A stretch of 64,000 nt of DNA from Isoptericola chiayiensis (GCF_013149805.1 NZ_JABEZT010000003.1:1-64000), one strand, 5' to 3'; positions 25,043 through 34,273 are shown, counted from the stretch's first letter. Translations and numbers: made by a program. Notes: a model not told the origin generated them from the sequence alone.

Positions 25043-25591
25043 ATGTCCGAGCCGCTACGCCGCGTCCTCGTCGCCGGGTCACCCGGAGCCGGCAAGTCGA
25101 CGTTCGCCCGGCGGCTCGCCGACACCCTCGACCTGCCGTACACCGAGATCGACGCCCTGCACCACGGGCCGCACTGGACCCCGCGCCCGGAGTTCGTCGA
25201 CGACGTCCGGGCGCTCGCGGCGTCGGACGCCTGGGTGACCGAGTGGCTGTTCCCGCAGGCCCGGCCCGTGCTGCTCGCCCGCGCTCAGGTGCTGGCGTGG
25301 CTCGACCTACCGACGCCGCAGGTCATGTGGCAGGTCACACGGCGCACCGTGAGCCGCCGGGCGCACCGCACCGAGCTGTGGGCGGGCAACCAGGAGGCGC
25401 CCCTGTGGACCGTCCTCACCGAGCCGAACCACATGATCCGGTGGACCTGGCGCACCCGGCACGAGCCGGCCGAGCGGATGGCTGCCGTCCGCCGGGAGAT
25501 GCCGCACGTCGTCGTCGCGCGGCTGCGCAGCCACCGCGAGGCGGACGCATGGCTGCAGAGCCTCACCCGGCAGGGCCGTCCGACGGGCTGA
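25043..25591 (+). CDS. P-loop kinase-like protein (adenylate/shikimate-kinase fold)
   Basis: A 182-residue P-loop NTPase. The Walker A motif is G12-SPGAGKS-T20. A D-rich segment follows (TEIDALHHGPHWTPRP), as in the FlaR/topology-modulation group of small nucleoside-kinase-like proteins that are annotated as AAA family or adenylate kinase-like. Arg-rich lid residues (RRTVSRRAHRTELW) fit a phosphotransferase. The substrate is not known. The ATG at 25043 follows the stop of the upstream gene by 9 bases. Confidence 0.85.
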   Translation: MSEPLRRVLVAGSPGAGKSTFARRLADTLDLPYTEIDALHHGPHWTPRPEFVDDVRALAASDAWVTEWLFPQARPVLLARAQVLAWLDLPTPQVMWQVTRRTVSRRAHRTELWAGNQEAPLWTVLTEPNHMIRWTWRTRHEPAERMAAVRREMPHVVVARLRSHREADAWLQSLTRQGRPTG

Positions 25592-25597
25592 CCGCGT

Positions 25598-25676
25598 GCT
25601 ACGTCGCGAGAAGGTCGCCTACCTCGTGGAAGAGTCGCCTACCTCGCGGAAGGATTGCCTACCTCGGCGGGAGGTG
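25598..25676. repeat. Four degenerate ~20-bp tandem repeats at the Nudix 3' end
   Basis: Units of about 20 bp, GCCTACCTCG(T/C)GGAAG-type, start at 25598, 25617, 25637 and 25657. The last unit contains the stop codon of the Nudix gene. They lie between two convergent genes and may mark a slippage-prone 3' end. Confidence 0.72.
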
Positions 25677-26078
25677 GTGGGCGAGCGCCTCGACGATGCG
25701 GACGTCGCCGTCGAGCCAGTCGACGTCCCACAGCGAGGACGCGTCGAGCCACTGCAGCGCGTCGTGCTCGACCAAGGGTTGCGGCACGCCCGACAGGACC
25801 GTGGCGAACCACAGCCGCAGCACGTGCCGGTCGGTGATGATCCAGCCGCCGTCGTCCGGACCGGACAGCTCGTCGCCGAGCGTGACCGTCACGCCGAGCT
25901 CCTCGCTCAGCTCGCGGTGCAGCGCGTCGACGGGTTGCTCACCCGGTTCGGCCTTGCCGCCGGGGAACTCCCAGCGGCCGGCGATGGCTTCTGGCCTGGA
26001 CCGGCGGGCGGCGAGCAGCCGTCCGGGACGTTCCAGGGTGTCGACGATCGCGGCGGCGACGACGAGGCGACGGGTCAT
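25659..26078 (-). CDS. Nudix hydrolase (MutT-like)
   Basis: A 139-residue Nudix protein. The Nudix box is complete within residues 37-60: GGKAEPGE, seven residues, then RELSEELGV (GX5EX7REUXEEXGU). The N-terminus (LVVAAAIVDT) and the preceding WEFPGG match the (deoxy)nucleoside triphosphate pyrophosphohydrolase group of the MutT type, which removes 8-oxo-dGTP; specificity is not proven. The start is ATG 26078; ten extra in-frame codons upstream look non-coding. The TAG stop lies in the last copy of a 20-bp tandem repeat. Confidence 0.92.
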   Translation of the reverse strand: MTRRLVVAAAIVDTLERPGRLLAARRSRPEAIAGRWEFPGGKAEPGEQPVDALHRELSEELGVTVTLGDELSGPDDGGWIITDRHVLRLWFATVLSGVPQPLVEHDALQWLDASSLWDVDWLDGDVRIVEALAHHLPPR

Positions 26079-26135
26079 GGTCGCGAGTCTGCCACCGTGG
26101 GGCGCCACGTCGCCGTGGCGTCCCGTCCGACGGGC

Positions 26136-26171
26136 GCCCTGCCACCGTCATCCCCCGAGAGGTGGCAGGGC
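26136..26171 (-). terminator. Terminator after the LuxR-type HTH gene
   Basis: GCCCTGCCACC (26136-26146) pairs with GGTGGCAGGGC (26161-26171), an 11-bp perfect stem with a 14-base loop, 16 bases past the stop of the HTH gene. Confidence 0.75.
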
Positions 26172-26187
26172 CCGCGTCGTGGGGGAT

Positions 26188-26421
26188 TCAGATCCGGCGG
26201 AAACCGGCCTCCTGGGCCCAGGCGACGGCGTCGGCCCGGGTCGAGACCCCGAGCTTGCGGTAGACGCTGCGCACCTGAGACTTCACCGTGTTGCGCGTGA
26301 CGAACAGCTTGCTCGCGATCTGCTCGAGGGTGACGTCCTCGGACAGGTTGGAGAGCACGACCTGCTCACGCCGCGTCAGGCCCGGGTTGATCATGGGCCG
26401 GTCCATCTCGATTGCACTCAT
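26188..26421 (-). CDS. Stand-alone LuxR-type (GerE) HTH protein
   Basis: A 77-residue protein that is only a LuxR/GerE DNA-binding domain: LTRREQVVLSNLSEDVTLEQ, then the recognition region FVTRNTVKSQVRSVYRKLGV and a short tail. There is no receiver or sensor domain. Such stand-alone HTH proteins occur in actinobacteria, and some act like the sporulation regulator GerE. The target is unknown. It starts at ATG 26421 and is followed by an 11-bp hairpin terminator, so it is a single-gene transcript. Confidence 0.88.
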   Translation of the reverse strand: MSAIEMDRPMINPGLTRREQVVLSNLSEDVTLEQIASKLFVTRNTVKSQVRSVYRKLGVSTRADAVAWAQEAGFRRI

Positions 26422-26509
26422 CGTTCAGTCCTCCACGACGGCCGCCGACCACCACCGGTCGGCCTGGGGATCTGCCGTCATGGTGAGGAGAGCGTGAAGG
26501 AGGGCATTC

Positions 26510-26617
26510 ATGACGCGGGTCACGCAGAAGAACCACATCGGAGGCGCGTCACGTCACCTCCGAGCGACGGAGCGGTCCCTCGACCGGGCCGCGTCGTCGC
26601 AGGTCAGCGCGGTATGA
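26510..26617 (+). CDS. Possible small ORF (35 residues)
   Basis: An ATG at 26510 is preceded by AAGGAGG, the strongest ribosome-binding site in the neighbourhood, at 7 bases. The 35-codon frame has about 85% G/C third positions. The product is basic (11 Arg/His/Lys), begins MTRVTQKNHIGGASRHLRAT and has no recognised domain. It lies in the 271-bp gap between the LuxR-type gene and gcvH, on the opposite strand to both. It could also be chance. Confidence 0.35.
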   Translation: MTRVTQKNHIGGASRHLRATERSLDRAASSQVSAV

Positions 26618-26692
26618 CGCGGTGCGGGGAGCATGACGTCACTCGTACATCACGATTCGGTCACGACGCTGCAGGAATCGCGAAGGGGGCCT

Positions 26693-27061
26693 TCAGCCCG
26701 CGTGCTGCGCGTACTCCTCGGCGCTCAGCAGCTGCCCCTCGCCGGTCACGTCGACCTTGAACAGCCACCCCGCCCCGAAGGGCTCGGAGTTGACCAGCGC
26801 GGGGTCGTCGATCGCGGCCTGGTTGACCTCGACGACGGTCCCGGAGACCGGGGAGAACAGCTCCGAGACGGACTTGGTGGACTCGATCTCGCCGATGACG
26901 GTGCCCGCCTCGACGGTGGCGCCCACCTCGGGCAGCTCCAGGTAGACGACGTCGCCGAGCGCCTCGACGGCGTGGGACGTCACGCCCACGGTGGCGGGGC
27001 TCGCGTCGTCGATCCACTCGTGCTCGACGGAGTAGCGCAAGTTCGCGGGGAAGTCGGCCAT
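26693..27061 (-). CDS. gcvH: Glycine cleavage system H protein
   Basis: A 122-residue lipoyl carrier protein. The lipoylated lysine is K63 in [14 protein letters not shown]. It shuttles the aminomethyl group from GcvP to GcvT and electrons to the L protein. It is the last gene of gcvP-gcvT-gcvH, 33 bp after gcvT, under the tandem glycine riboswitch. Length and motifs are typical. Confidence 0.97.
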   Translation of the reverse strand: MADFPANLRYSVEHEWIDDASPATVGVTSHAVEALGDVVYLELPEVGATVEAGTVIGEIESTKSVSELFSPVSGTVVEVNQAAIDDPALVNSEPFGAGWLFKVDVTGEGQLLSAEEYAQHAG

Positions 27062-27094
27062 GGTCGGCTCCTTCTGTCTCGGGTCGGGGGAACG

Positions 27095-28255
27095 CTACGC
27101 GTCGGCGCGGCGGTAGAACGGCAGGGGGACGACGACGAACGGTTCGGCCCGTCCGCGCACGTCGACGGCCAGCTCGGTCCCCTCGGCGGAGACCTCGGGC
27201 GTCACGTACGCCATCGCGACGGGGTGCCCGAGCGTCGGCGACGGCGCCCCCGAGGTGACGGTACCCACCTGCGGGCCCGGGGCGCCGTCGGCGTCGGGCT
27301 GCACGACGGCGTACCCGGCGCGGGCGGGGCGTCGCCCGGTGCCGCGCAGGCCCACCAGCACCCGGGCCGGGGCGCTCTCCCGGCGGGCGGCCAGCGCGGC
27401 GCGGCCCACGAACTCGACCGGGGTGCCGTCGTCGTGCGTCTTGTCGAGCTTGACGATGCGTCCCATGCCGGCGTCGAAGGGCGTGGTGGTGGCGTCCAGC
27501 TCGTGGCCGTAGAGCGGCATGCCGGCCTCGAGGCGCAGGGAGTCGCGGGCGGACAGCCCGGCGGGGACGAGCCCGTGCGGCTCCCCCGCGGTGAGGAACG
27601 CCCGCCACAGCGGGACGGCGTGGGGCACGTCCACCCAGACCTCGAACCCGTCCTCGCCGGTGTAGCCGGTGCGGGCGACGAGCACGCTCTCGTCGTCGAA
27701 CCGCATCCCCAGGCACGCGTAGTACCGCAGGTCGTCCAGGGCGGTGCCGCCGGAGATCTCGGGATCCTCCGTCAGGACCTCCCGCAGGATCTCCTCGGCA
27801 CGCGGCCCCTGCACGGCGATCAGGGCCTGGCCGGCGGAGATGTCGCGGACGGCCACGTCGAAGCCGGCCGCGCGCTCCAGCAGCGCGACGAGCACGGTGT
27901 CGGCGTTGGCCGCGTTGGACACGAGGAAGTACTCACCGGGGGCGTTGTGGTAGACGATCAGGTCGTCCAGCACTCCCCCGTCGTCGGCGCAGATCATGGT
28001 GTAGCGGGCACGCATCTCGCGCAGCGCGGACAGGTTGCCGACCAGCGCGTGGTCCAGGAACGCGCCGGCCTCCGGCCCGGTGATGCTGACCCCGCCCATG
28101 TGGGACAGGTCGAACAGCCCGGCCGCCTCGCGGACGGCCCGGTGCTCGGCGATGTCCGAGCTGTACCGCAGCGGCATGTCCCACCCGCCGAACTCGGTCA
28201 GGTGCGCGCCGAGCGCGAGGTGCTCGGAGTGCAGCGGGGACTTCGTCGTGGTCAT
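27095..28255 (-). CDS. gcvT: Glycine cleavage system aminomethyltransferase (T protein)
   Basis: A 386-residue folate-dependent enzyme that takes the aminomethyl group from GcvH, releasing ammonia and making 5,10-methylene-THF. Recognisable motifs are EFGGWDMPLRY near the N-terminus, FDLSHMGGVSITGP, and GYTGEDGFEVW with RDSLRLEAGMPLYGHEL. The ATG at 28255 has GAGAGG upstream and lies 12 bases after the gcvP stop. The methylene-THF made here is also the substrate of MetF encoded earlier in the window. Confidence 0.96.
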   Translation of the reverse strand: MTTTKSPLHSEHLALGAHLTEFGGWDMPLRYSSDIAEHRAVREAAGLFDLSHMGGVSITGPEAGAFLDHALVGNLSALREMRARYTMICADDGGVLDDLIVYHNAPGEYFLVSNAANADTVLVALLERAAGFDVAVRDISAGQALIAVQGPRAEEILREVLTEDPEISGGTALDDLRYYACLGMRFDDESVLVARTGYTGEDGFEVWVDVPHAVPLWRAFLTAGEPHGLVPAGLSARDSLRLEAGMPLYGHELDATTTPFDAGMGRIVKLDKTHDDGTPVEFVGRAALAARRESAPARVLVGLRGTGRRPARAGYAVVQPDADGAPGPQVGTVTSGAPSPTLGHPVAMAYVTPEVSAEGTELAVDVRGRAEPFVVVPLPFYRRADA

Positions 28256-28266
28256 CCTGGGGCCTC

Positions 28267-31161
28267 TCAGTCGGCGTAGGCGGAGACGGGCGGGCAGGAG
28301 CACTGCAGGTTGCGGTCGCCATGCGCCTGGTCGATGCGGCGCACCGGCGGCCAGTACTTCGCCGCACGCAGCCCGGGCACTGGGAACGCCGCCTGCTCGC
28401 GGGTGTACGGGCGGTCCCAGTCCTCCACGATGACCGACGCGGCGGTGTGCGGCGCGTTGCGCAGCGGCGAGTCGCCGATCGTCCACCGTCTGGTGGCGAC
28501 GTCGTCGATCTCGCGCCGGATGGCGATCATCGCGTCCACGAACCGGTCGAGCTCGCCCAGGTCCTCGGACTCGGTGGGCTCGACCATGAGGGTGCCGGGC
28601 ACCGGGAACGCCATCGTGGGGGCGTGGAAGCCGTAGTCGATGAGCCGCTTGGCGACGTCGTCGACGGTCACGCCGGTCTCGGCGGTGAGGGGACGCAGGT
28701 CGAGGATGCACTCGTGGGCGACCAGGCCCGCCTCACCCGTGTACAGCACCGGGTAGTGCGGGGCCAGGCGGGCGGCCACGTAGTTGGCGGTGAGCACGGC
28801 GTGCTCGGTCGCGCTCGTCAGCCCGTCGGGGCCCATGAGCGCCAGGTAGGCGTACGAGATGGGCAGGATCCCCGCGGACCCGTGGCGCGTCGCGGAGACC
28901 GGGGCGACGGCGGCGGGCCCGTCCACGCCCGGGGTGGCCGACGGCGTGGGGTCGCCCGGGAGGAACGGCGCGAGGTGCTCGGCGACGGCGACGGGGCCGA
29001 CGCCGGGCCCTCCCCCGCCGTGCGGGATGCAGAACGTCTTGTGCAGGTTCAGGTGCGACACGTCGCCGCCGAACCGGCCCGGGCGGGCCAGGCCGACGAG
29101 GGCGTTGAGGTTCGCACCGTCGATGTACACCTGCCCACCGGCGTCATGTACGGCAGCGCACACGTCCTGGACGTGGGGCTCGTAGACGCCGTGGGTGGAC
29201 GGGTAGGTGATCATGATCCCGGCCACCCGGTCGCCGTGCTGGTCGAGCTTCGCGTGCAGGTCGCCGAGGTCGATCTCGCCGTCCTCGGCGGTGGCGACGA
29301 CGACGGCGCACAACCCTGCGAGGGTCGCGGACGCCGCGTTGGTCCCGTGCGCCGAGGCGGGGATGAGCACGACGTCGCGCTGCTCGTCGCCGCGGGAGGA
29401 GTGGTAGGCGCGGATCGCCAGCAGGCCCGCGAGCTCGCCCTGCGACCCGGCGTTCGGCTGCACCGAGACGGCGGCGTACCCGGTGATCTCCGCGAGCCAG
29501 GACTCCAGGGTGTCGACGAGCCGGGCGTAGCCCCGTGCCTGGTCGGCGGGCACGTACGGGTGCAAGTCGGCGAAGCCGGGCCAGCTGATCGGCTCCATCT
29601 CGACGGCGGAGTTCAGCTTCATCGTGCACGACCCGAGCGGGATCATGGTCCGGTCGAGCGCCAGGTCCTTGTCGCTCAGCGCACGCAGGTAGCGCAGCAT
29701 CGCCGTCTCCGAGCGGTGCCGGTGGAAGACCGGGTGCTCCAGGTACCCCGTGGAGCGCAGCAACGCGTCCCCGACCCCCAGGTCCTCCGCGGCGTCCGCC
29801 GGTGCGGCGTCCAGCAGGCCCAGGAGCGCCGCGACGTCGTCCTCGGTCGTCGTCTCGTCGCAGGAGATCTGTACATGGTCGGCGTCCGGGATGTACAGGT
29901 TGTATCCCGCGGCGGCCGCCGCGGCACCGACGGCAGCACCGCGGCCCGGCACCACCACCCGGACCGTGTCGAAGAACGTCTCGTGCTCGACCTGCACCCC
30001 GGCCGCCCGCAGACCCGTCGCCAGCGCGACGGCCCGACCGTGCACGCGCTCGCCGATCGCCCGCAGCCCCTCCGGGCCGTGGTAGACGGCGTACATGGAG
30101 GCGACCACGGCCAGCAGCGCCTGCGCGGTGCAGATGTTCGACGTCGCGCGCTCGCGCCGGATGTGCTGCTCGCGCGTCGAGAGCGCCAGGCGGTAGCCGA
30201 TCTCGCCGTCGGCGTCGACCGAGACGCCGACGAGCCGGCCGGGCAGCTGGCGCTCCAGACCCTTGCGGACGGCCACGTAGGCGGCGTGCGGGCCGCCGTA
30301 GAACAGCGGCACCCCGAACCTCTGGGCCGACCCGACGGCCACGTCGGCGCCCAGCTCACCGGGGGAGACCAGCATCGTCAGGGCCAGGGGGTCGGTCGCC
30401 ACGGTGACCAGGGCGCCGCGCTCCTTCGCCTCCGCGACCACCGCCCGCAGGTCCAGGACCCGGCCGGAGGCGCCCGTCTGCTGGGCCACCACGCCCACCA
30501 GCGAGCCCTCCGGCAGCGCACCCTCGGACTCCAGCCGACCCAGCGCCGCGTCCAGCCCCTCGCTCAGGTCCACGACTACGACCGGCAGGCCGACGGCCCG
30601 CGCGCGGCCCCGGGTGATCTCGAGCGACTGGCCGAACAGGTCGGCGTCGAGCACCACGTAGCCGGACCTCGCCCGCGAGGCCCGCCACATCAGCGCGACG
30701 GCCTCGGCGACGGCGGTGGCCTCGTCGAGGAGCGACGCCCCGGCGATCTCCAGCCCGGTGAGGTCCTCGACCACCTGCTGGAAGTTCAGCAGCGCCTCGA
30801 GCCGGCCCTGGGAGATCTCCGGCTGGTACGGGGTGTACGCGGTGTACCAGGCGGGGGATTCCAGCACGTTGCGGCGGATCACGGCCGGGGTCACGGCGGG
30901 GTAGTAGCCCTGGCCGATCATCTGGCGCTTGACCTGGTTCTCCGCCGCCATCTCGCGCAGGTGCGCGAGCACCTCGGCCTCCGTGCGTGCGGCCGGCAGG
31001 TCGAGGGGAGCGGCCTGGCGGATCGCCGCCGGGACGGCGGCGTCCACCAGGGAGTCGAGGGAGTCGTGCCCGAGGCGTTCCAGCATCGTGGCGGTCTCGG
31101 ACCCGCGCGGGCCGATGTGCCGGTCGGCGAAGACGTCGGGGTCGGCGGGGGAGTGGGTCAC
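28267..31161 (-). CDS. gcvP: Glycine dehydrogenase (aminomethyl-transferring), P protein
   Basis: A 964-residue PLP enzyme that decarboxylates glycine and passes the aminomethyl group to GcvH. It is a full-length fused alpha/beta form: the N-terminal half starts [14 protein letters not shown], and the C-terminal half contains the PLP lysine K708 in [17 protein letters not shown] place the start at GTG 31161 with GGAG five bases upstream; the frame is open a further 26 codons, but these fall inside the glycine riboswitch and are not coding. It is the first gene of the gcvPTH operon. Confidence 0.96.
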   Translation of the reverse strand: MTHSPADPDVFADRHIGPRGSETATMLERLGHDSLDSLVDAAVPAAIRQAAPLDLPAARTEAEVLAHLREMAAENQVKRQMIGQGYYPAVTPAVIRRNVLESPAWYTAYTPYQPEISQGRLEALLNFQQVVEDLTGLEIAGASLLDEATAVAEAVALMWRASRARSGYVVLDADLFGQSLEITRGRARAVGLPVVVVDLSEGLDAALGRLESEGALPEGSLVGVVAQQTGASGRVLDLRAVVAEAKERGALVTVATDPLALTMLVSPGELGADVAVGSAQRFGVPLFYGGPHAAYVAVRKGLERQLPGRLVGVSVDADGEIGYRLALSTREQHIRRERATSNICTAQALLAVVASMYAVYHGPEGLRAIGERVHGRAVALATGLRAAGVQVEHETFFDTVRVVVPGRGAAVGAAAAAAGYNLYIPDADHVQISCDETTTEDDVAALLGLLDAAPADAAEDLGVGDALLRSTGYLEHPVFHRHRSETAMLRYLRALSDKDLALDRTMIPLGSCTMKLNSAVEMEPISWPGFADLHPYVPADQARGYARLVDTLESWLAEITGYAAVSVQPNAGSQGELAGLLAIRAYHSSRGDEQRDVVLIPASAHGTNAASATLAGLCAVVVATAEDGEIDLGDLHAKLDQHGDRVAGIMITYPSTHGVYEPHVQDVCAAVHDAGGQVYIDGANLNALVGLARPGRFGGDVSHLNLHKTFCIPHGGGGPGVGPVAVAEHLAPFLPGDPTPSATPGVDGPAAVAPVSATRHGSAGILPISYAYLALMGPDGLTSATEHAVLTANYVAARLAPHYPVLYTGEAGLVAHECILDLRPLTAETGVTVDDVAKRLIDYGFHAPTMAFPVPGTLMVEPTESEDLGELDRFVDAMIAIRREIDDVATRRWTIGDSPLRNAPHTAASVIVEDWDRPYTREQAAFPVPGLRAAKYWPPVRRIDQAHGDRNLQCSCPPVSAYAD

Positions 31162-31199
31162 GAGCAGCGCTCCGAGGGTCGGTGGGGCCAGGACCCTCC

Positions 31200-31400
31200 C
31201 CGCTCTGTCATGGAACCTGAGAGTTTGGCCGGACGCCACGGGGCGGCCGACGTGCCCCGTCGGTGTGCCCGCCGTCGTCCCGTGGGACGACGCCGGACCG
31301 CTTTTCAGAGGTGCCTCGCCGCGACGGTACGTGGGCCTGAGAGATTCCCGGGGAGGGTCTTGCTCCTTCGGCGCTGCCGGATGGCCGGCAGGCTCTCCCG
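31200..31400 (-). promoter_or_regulatory. Tandem glycine riboswitch upstream of gcvP
   Basis: Reading the minus strand, aptamer 1 has GGAGAG (31398-31393), GCCGAAGGAGCAAG (31372-31359) and CTCTCAGGC (31343-31335). Aptamer 2 has CACCGACGGGGCAC (31265-31252), AAACTCTCAGGT (31226-31215) and GACAGAG (31209-31203). These are the conserved cores of the two cooperative glycine aptamers. Between riboswitch and start codon, GAGGGTC and GACCCTC can pair right beside the GGAG ribosome-binding site, a candidate expression platform. Glycine binding normally turns gcv genes on. Confidence 0.92.
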
Positions 31401-31488
31401 TCGCGGTTCGAGCGGCTGTTCGGTTGTCGGCGGCCAGTCTACCCGGCGGTGCGTCCGGGCTGCCGGGGAGCCGGGGCGCGCGGCGTCG

Positions 31489-32397
31489 TCACGCGAGGTC
31501 GAAGTCGCGGGTGACGTCGAGCATCGCGTCGACCACGGCGCGCACGGCGGGTCCCGGCTCGTGCCGGGTGGCCCGGTGGCGGACCACGATGCGCCGGGAC
31601 CCCAGGCCGGTCATCGCCACGACGTCGGCGCCCTCGGGGACGGTGCTGCGCTCGATGGCGAGCGCCGGGAGCATGGCGACGCCCTGACCAGCGGCCACGA
31701 GCGCGAGCGCCGTGTCGAAGTCGAAGTAGGCGTGGCGCATCGCCAGGTCGGTGCCGAGCGTGCGGCCCAGGCGTCGCAGCGCACGGTCCGACGCCGTGCC
31801 CCGCAGCGCGCCGATCCACGGCAGGTCCCGCAGGTCGTCGAGCCGCTCGGGAGTGGGCAGGGAGTGGGGGACGAGCAGGCGCCACGGCTCGTCGAGGAGG
31901 GGGACGTCGTGCTGGCCGCGGGGTGCCGGCGCGTCGACGTCGACGTCCCGTTCCAGCAGGACGGCGTCGAGGTCGCCCGCGCGCAGCATGCGGACGGCCT
32001 CGGCGGGCTCGTGCTCGCGCACGTCGAGGACGAGGCCCGGGTGCTCCTCGGCGAGGGGTGCGAGCAGCGGGGCCACGACGGCGCGGATCGCGGACTGGAA
32101 GGAACCGATGCGCACGGTGCCCGAGATGCCCTCGCCGAGGTTGGCGATCTCCTGGCGGGCCTCGACCAGCTCGGCCTCGATGCGTTCGGCCACGTCGGCG
32201 AGGACCCTGCCGGCCGGCGTGAGGCTGACCCCCCGGGGGCCGCGGTCGAGCACCGGGAAGCCCTCCTCGGCCTCCAGCCGAGCGATCTGCTGGGACACCG
32301 CGGACGGGGTGACCTGGAGAAGATCTGCTGCCGCGAGCACGCCCCCGGCACGGTGTACGGCAAGGAGGAAGGCAAGTCTTCGTGGGTCGGTAGCCAT
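31489..32397 (-). CDS. LysR-family transcriptional regulator
   Basis: A 302-residue regulator with an N-terminal winged HTH (FLLAVHRAGGVLAAADLLQVTPSAVSQQ region, residues 9-45) and a C-terminal co-inducer domain (about 90-295). The family normally activates a divergent gene; here that is the small CBU_0592-type membrane protein gene, with 163 bp between the starts. A perfect 8-bp inverted repeat in the gap is the likely binding site. The co-inducer is unknown. It is not obviously tied to glycine cleavage, although it is next to the riboswitch. Confidence 0.93.
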   Translation of the reverse strand: MATDPRRLAFLLAVHRAGGVLAAADLLQVTPSAVSQQIARLEAEEGFPVLDRGPRGVSLTPAGRVLADVAERIEAELVEARQEIANLGEGISGTVRIGSFQSAIRAVVAPLLAPLAEEHPGLVLDVREHEPAEAVRMLRAGDLDAVLLERDVDVDAPAPRGQHDVPLLDEPWRLLVPHSLPTPERLDDLRDLPWIGALRGTASDRALRRLGRTLGTDLAMRHAYFDFDTALALVAAGQGVAMLPALAIERSTVPEGADVVAMTGLGSRRIVVRHRATRHEPGPAVRAVVDAMLDVTRDFDLA

Positions 32398-32438
32398 GTA
32401 GAAATACTAACCGGCTTTGATAGTTGCGTTCGATTGCG

Positions 32439-32460
32439 CTGAAGCAAGGTTGTGCTTCAG
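32439..32460. promoter_or_regulatory. Probable LysR binding site
   Basis: CTGAAGCA-N6-TGCTTCAG is a perfect inverted repeat in the divergent promoter region between the LysR gene and the membrane protein gene. The rest of the 163-bp gap is AT-richer than its surroundings (for example GAAATACTAA near 32401), as expected for promoters. Confidence 0.65.
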
Positions 32461-32560
32461 GATGGTGTCTGCGCCCGCGGCATCCATCTGCCGTCCGGGC
32501 GCTCATCTCGGTGTACGCGGATCGCTGCACCATCCCGACACCCCTGTGGAGGAGGCTCGC

Positions 32561-32959
32561 ATGTCGCACGCCCTGATGTTCGTGATCACTGCTCTGGGAT
32601 GGGTCGGCGCGCTGGTGGGTCTTGTCGCCTATGCGATGGTCTCCCAGGGTCGCTGGTCGCCCAACTCGCTGCAGTTCCAGCTCGCCAACCTGTGCGCGAC
32701 CTCGCTGATGTTCCTCGTCGCGGCGGTCAACGGCGTGTGGCCGTCCGTCGCGGCGAACATCGCCTGGATGGTCATCGGCGCCCAGGCGCTCCTGGTCATC
32801 GCCAAGGCCCGGCGGAAAGCCCGGCCGCGCCTGCGCCCGGTGCACCTGCCGCTCGTCGAGTCGCCGCTGCCCGGCATGACCGCTCCGGTCGTCGAGCACC
32901 GCGAGGTGCGTCCGGCCGCCGCGCACGCCGACCTGCGCGTCGTCGCCGGGCTGCGCTGA
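32561..32959 (+). CDS. CBU_0592-type membrane protein
   Basis: A 132-residue protein with two to three transmembrane helices. The region GWVGALVGLVAYAMVSQGRW, then SLQFQLANLCATSLMFLVAAVNGVWPS and a third helix (ANIAWMVIGAQALLVI) matches the CBU_0592 family of short membrane proteins of unknown function. A 50-residue polar cytoplasmic tail follows. GGAGGAGG lies a few bases before the ATG at 32561. It is divergent from a LysR gene, so probably under its control. Confidence 0.85.
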   Translation: MSHALMFVITALGWVGALVGLVAYAMVSQGRWSPNSLQFQLANLCATSLMFLVAAVNGVWPSVAANIAWMVIGAQALLVIAKARRKARPRLRPVHLPLVESPLPGMTAPVVEHREVRPAAAHADLRVVAGLR

Positions 32960-32964
32960 CAGCA

Positions 32965-33029
32965 CTCGGCGCTCGCCGGCCCCGCCGGCACCTCGGCGCT
33001 CGCCGGCCCCGCCGGGCACCTCGGCGCTC
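32965..33029. repeat. 27-bp tandem repeat, about 2.4 copies
   Basis: The unit CTCGGCGCTCGCCGGCCCCG followed by CCGGCAC runs 32965-32991, repeats with one extra G at 32992-33019, and a third copy starts CTCGGCGCTCG and stops. It lies between the stop of the membrane protein gene and a hairpin terminator. Confidence 0.75.
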
Positions 33030-33034
33030 GTCCC

Positions 33035-33068
33035 GCGGGCCCCGTCGAGACTCCTCGACGGGGCCCGC
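33035..33068. terminator. Bidirectional hairpin terminator
   Basis: GCGGGCCCCGTCGAG pairs perfectly with CTCGACGGGGCCCGC across a 4-base loop (15 bp). It serves the converging membrane protein and aminotransferase genes. Confidence 0.85.
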
Positions 33069-33103
33069 GTGCGTGACCGGCCGACGCCCCGGGCCGTCGG
33101 CCG

Positions 33104-34273
33104 CTACAGGGTCCGCTGCCAGGCCACGATCCGGTCCACGGCCCGGGTGACGACGTCGGGCGCCGCCGCGAACGACAGGCGCACCCAGTCCCGGCCGCGC
33201 TCGCCGTCGAAGTCCGTGCCCGGCGTCACGGCGACGTCCGCCTCGGCCAGCAGCCGGGCGCAGTACGTCACCGCGTCCAGCCCGGTCGACGCGATGTTGC
33301 CGTACAGGTAGAACGCCCCGTCGGCCGGTGCGACCGGGCGCCAGCCCAGCTCGTCGAGCCGGTCGAGGAGCGCGGCGCGCGACGTGGCGTAGCGGGCCAC
33401 GTTGTCGGCCGCCGCACGGTAGGCCTCGGCGGAGAAGGCCGCGATCCCCGCGTGCTGCGCCAGCGCCGGGGGAGAGAGGGCCACGTTGCCGGCCAGCGCG
33501 TCCACCGGGGCGACCAGGTCGTCGGGCAGCACCAGCCAGCCCAGCCGCCATCCCGTCATCGCCCAGTACTTCGAGAACGAGTTCACGACGACGGCGCCCC
33601 GGTCGGTGGACGACGCCGCGGTCGCCTGGGCGACGTCGTCGCCGTACGCGATGCCGTGGTAGATCTCGTCGCTGACGAGGCGGACGTCGTGCTCGAAGCA
33701 CCAGGCGGTCAGCGCCTCCAGCTCCGCCGGCGGGATCATCGTGCCGGTCGGGTTGGCGGGGGAGGCCACGATCAGGCCGTCCAGCCCGCCGCCGTAGTAG
33801 GCCTCCATGAGCTGCGGAACGGTCGGCTGGTACCGGGTCTCCGGCCCGCAGTCGAGCTCGACGACCTCGCAGCCCAGCGCCGCCAGGATGTTCTTGTACG
33901 CCGGGTAGCCGGGGCGGGCGAGCGCGACGCGGTCACCGACGTCGAACGCCGCGAGGAACGTCAGCACGAACCCGCCGCTGGACCCGGTGGTGACGGCGAT
34001 GCGCCCCGGGTCGACCTCGACGTCGTACCACCGCCGGTAGTGGTCGGCGATCTGCGCGCGCAGCGCGGGGACGCCGCGCGCCTCGGTGTACCCGAGGTCG
34101 GCGGTGCGCAGCAGGTCGGCGGCACGTTCGCGCACGACGTCGGACGCCCCGGTGGACGGTTCGCCCGCGCAGAGGCTGAGCACGTCGTGCCCGGCGGCAC
34201 GGCGGGCGTTCGCCGCGGCGAGCACCTCCATGACGGCGAACGGCGGGACCTGGCTGCGGCGCGAGACCTTCAT
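33104..34273 (-). CDS. Pyridoxal-phosphate aminotransferase, class I/II
   Basis: A 389-residue fold-type I PLP enzyme. The Schiff-base lysine is K235 in NSFSKYWAMTGWRLGW; the cofactor-binding residues are visible in ASPANPTGTMIPP and VSDEIYHGIAY. The sequence is close to aspartate/aromatic-type aminotransferases, but the amino donor cannot be named. The ATG at 34273 opens the recognisable N-terminus (SRRSQVPPFAVMEVL). It stands alone, divergent from a DUF222-HNH gene and convergent with the CBU_0592-type gene over a shared terminator. Confidence 0.93.
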   Translation of the reverse strand: MKVSRRSQVPPFAVMEVLAAANARRAAGHDVLSLCAGEPSTGASDVVRERAADLLRTADLGYTEARGVPALRAQIADHYRRWYDVEVDPGRIAVTTGSSGGFVLTFLAAFDVGDRVALARPGYPAYKNILAALGCEVVELDCGPETRYQPTVPQLMEAYYGGGLDGLIVASPANPTGTMIPPAELEALTAWCFEHDVRLVSDEIYHGIAYGDDVAQATAASSTDRGAVVVNSFSKYWAMTGWRLGWLVLPDDLVAPVDALAGNVALSPPALAQHAGIAAFSAEAYRAAADNVARYATSRAALLDRLDELGWRPVAPADGAFYLYGNIASTGLDAVTYCARLLAEADVAVTPGTDFDGERGRDWVRLSFAAAPDVVTRAVDRIVAWQRTL

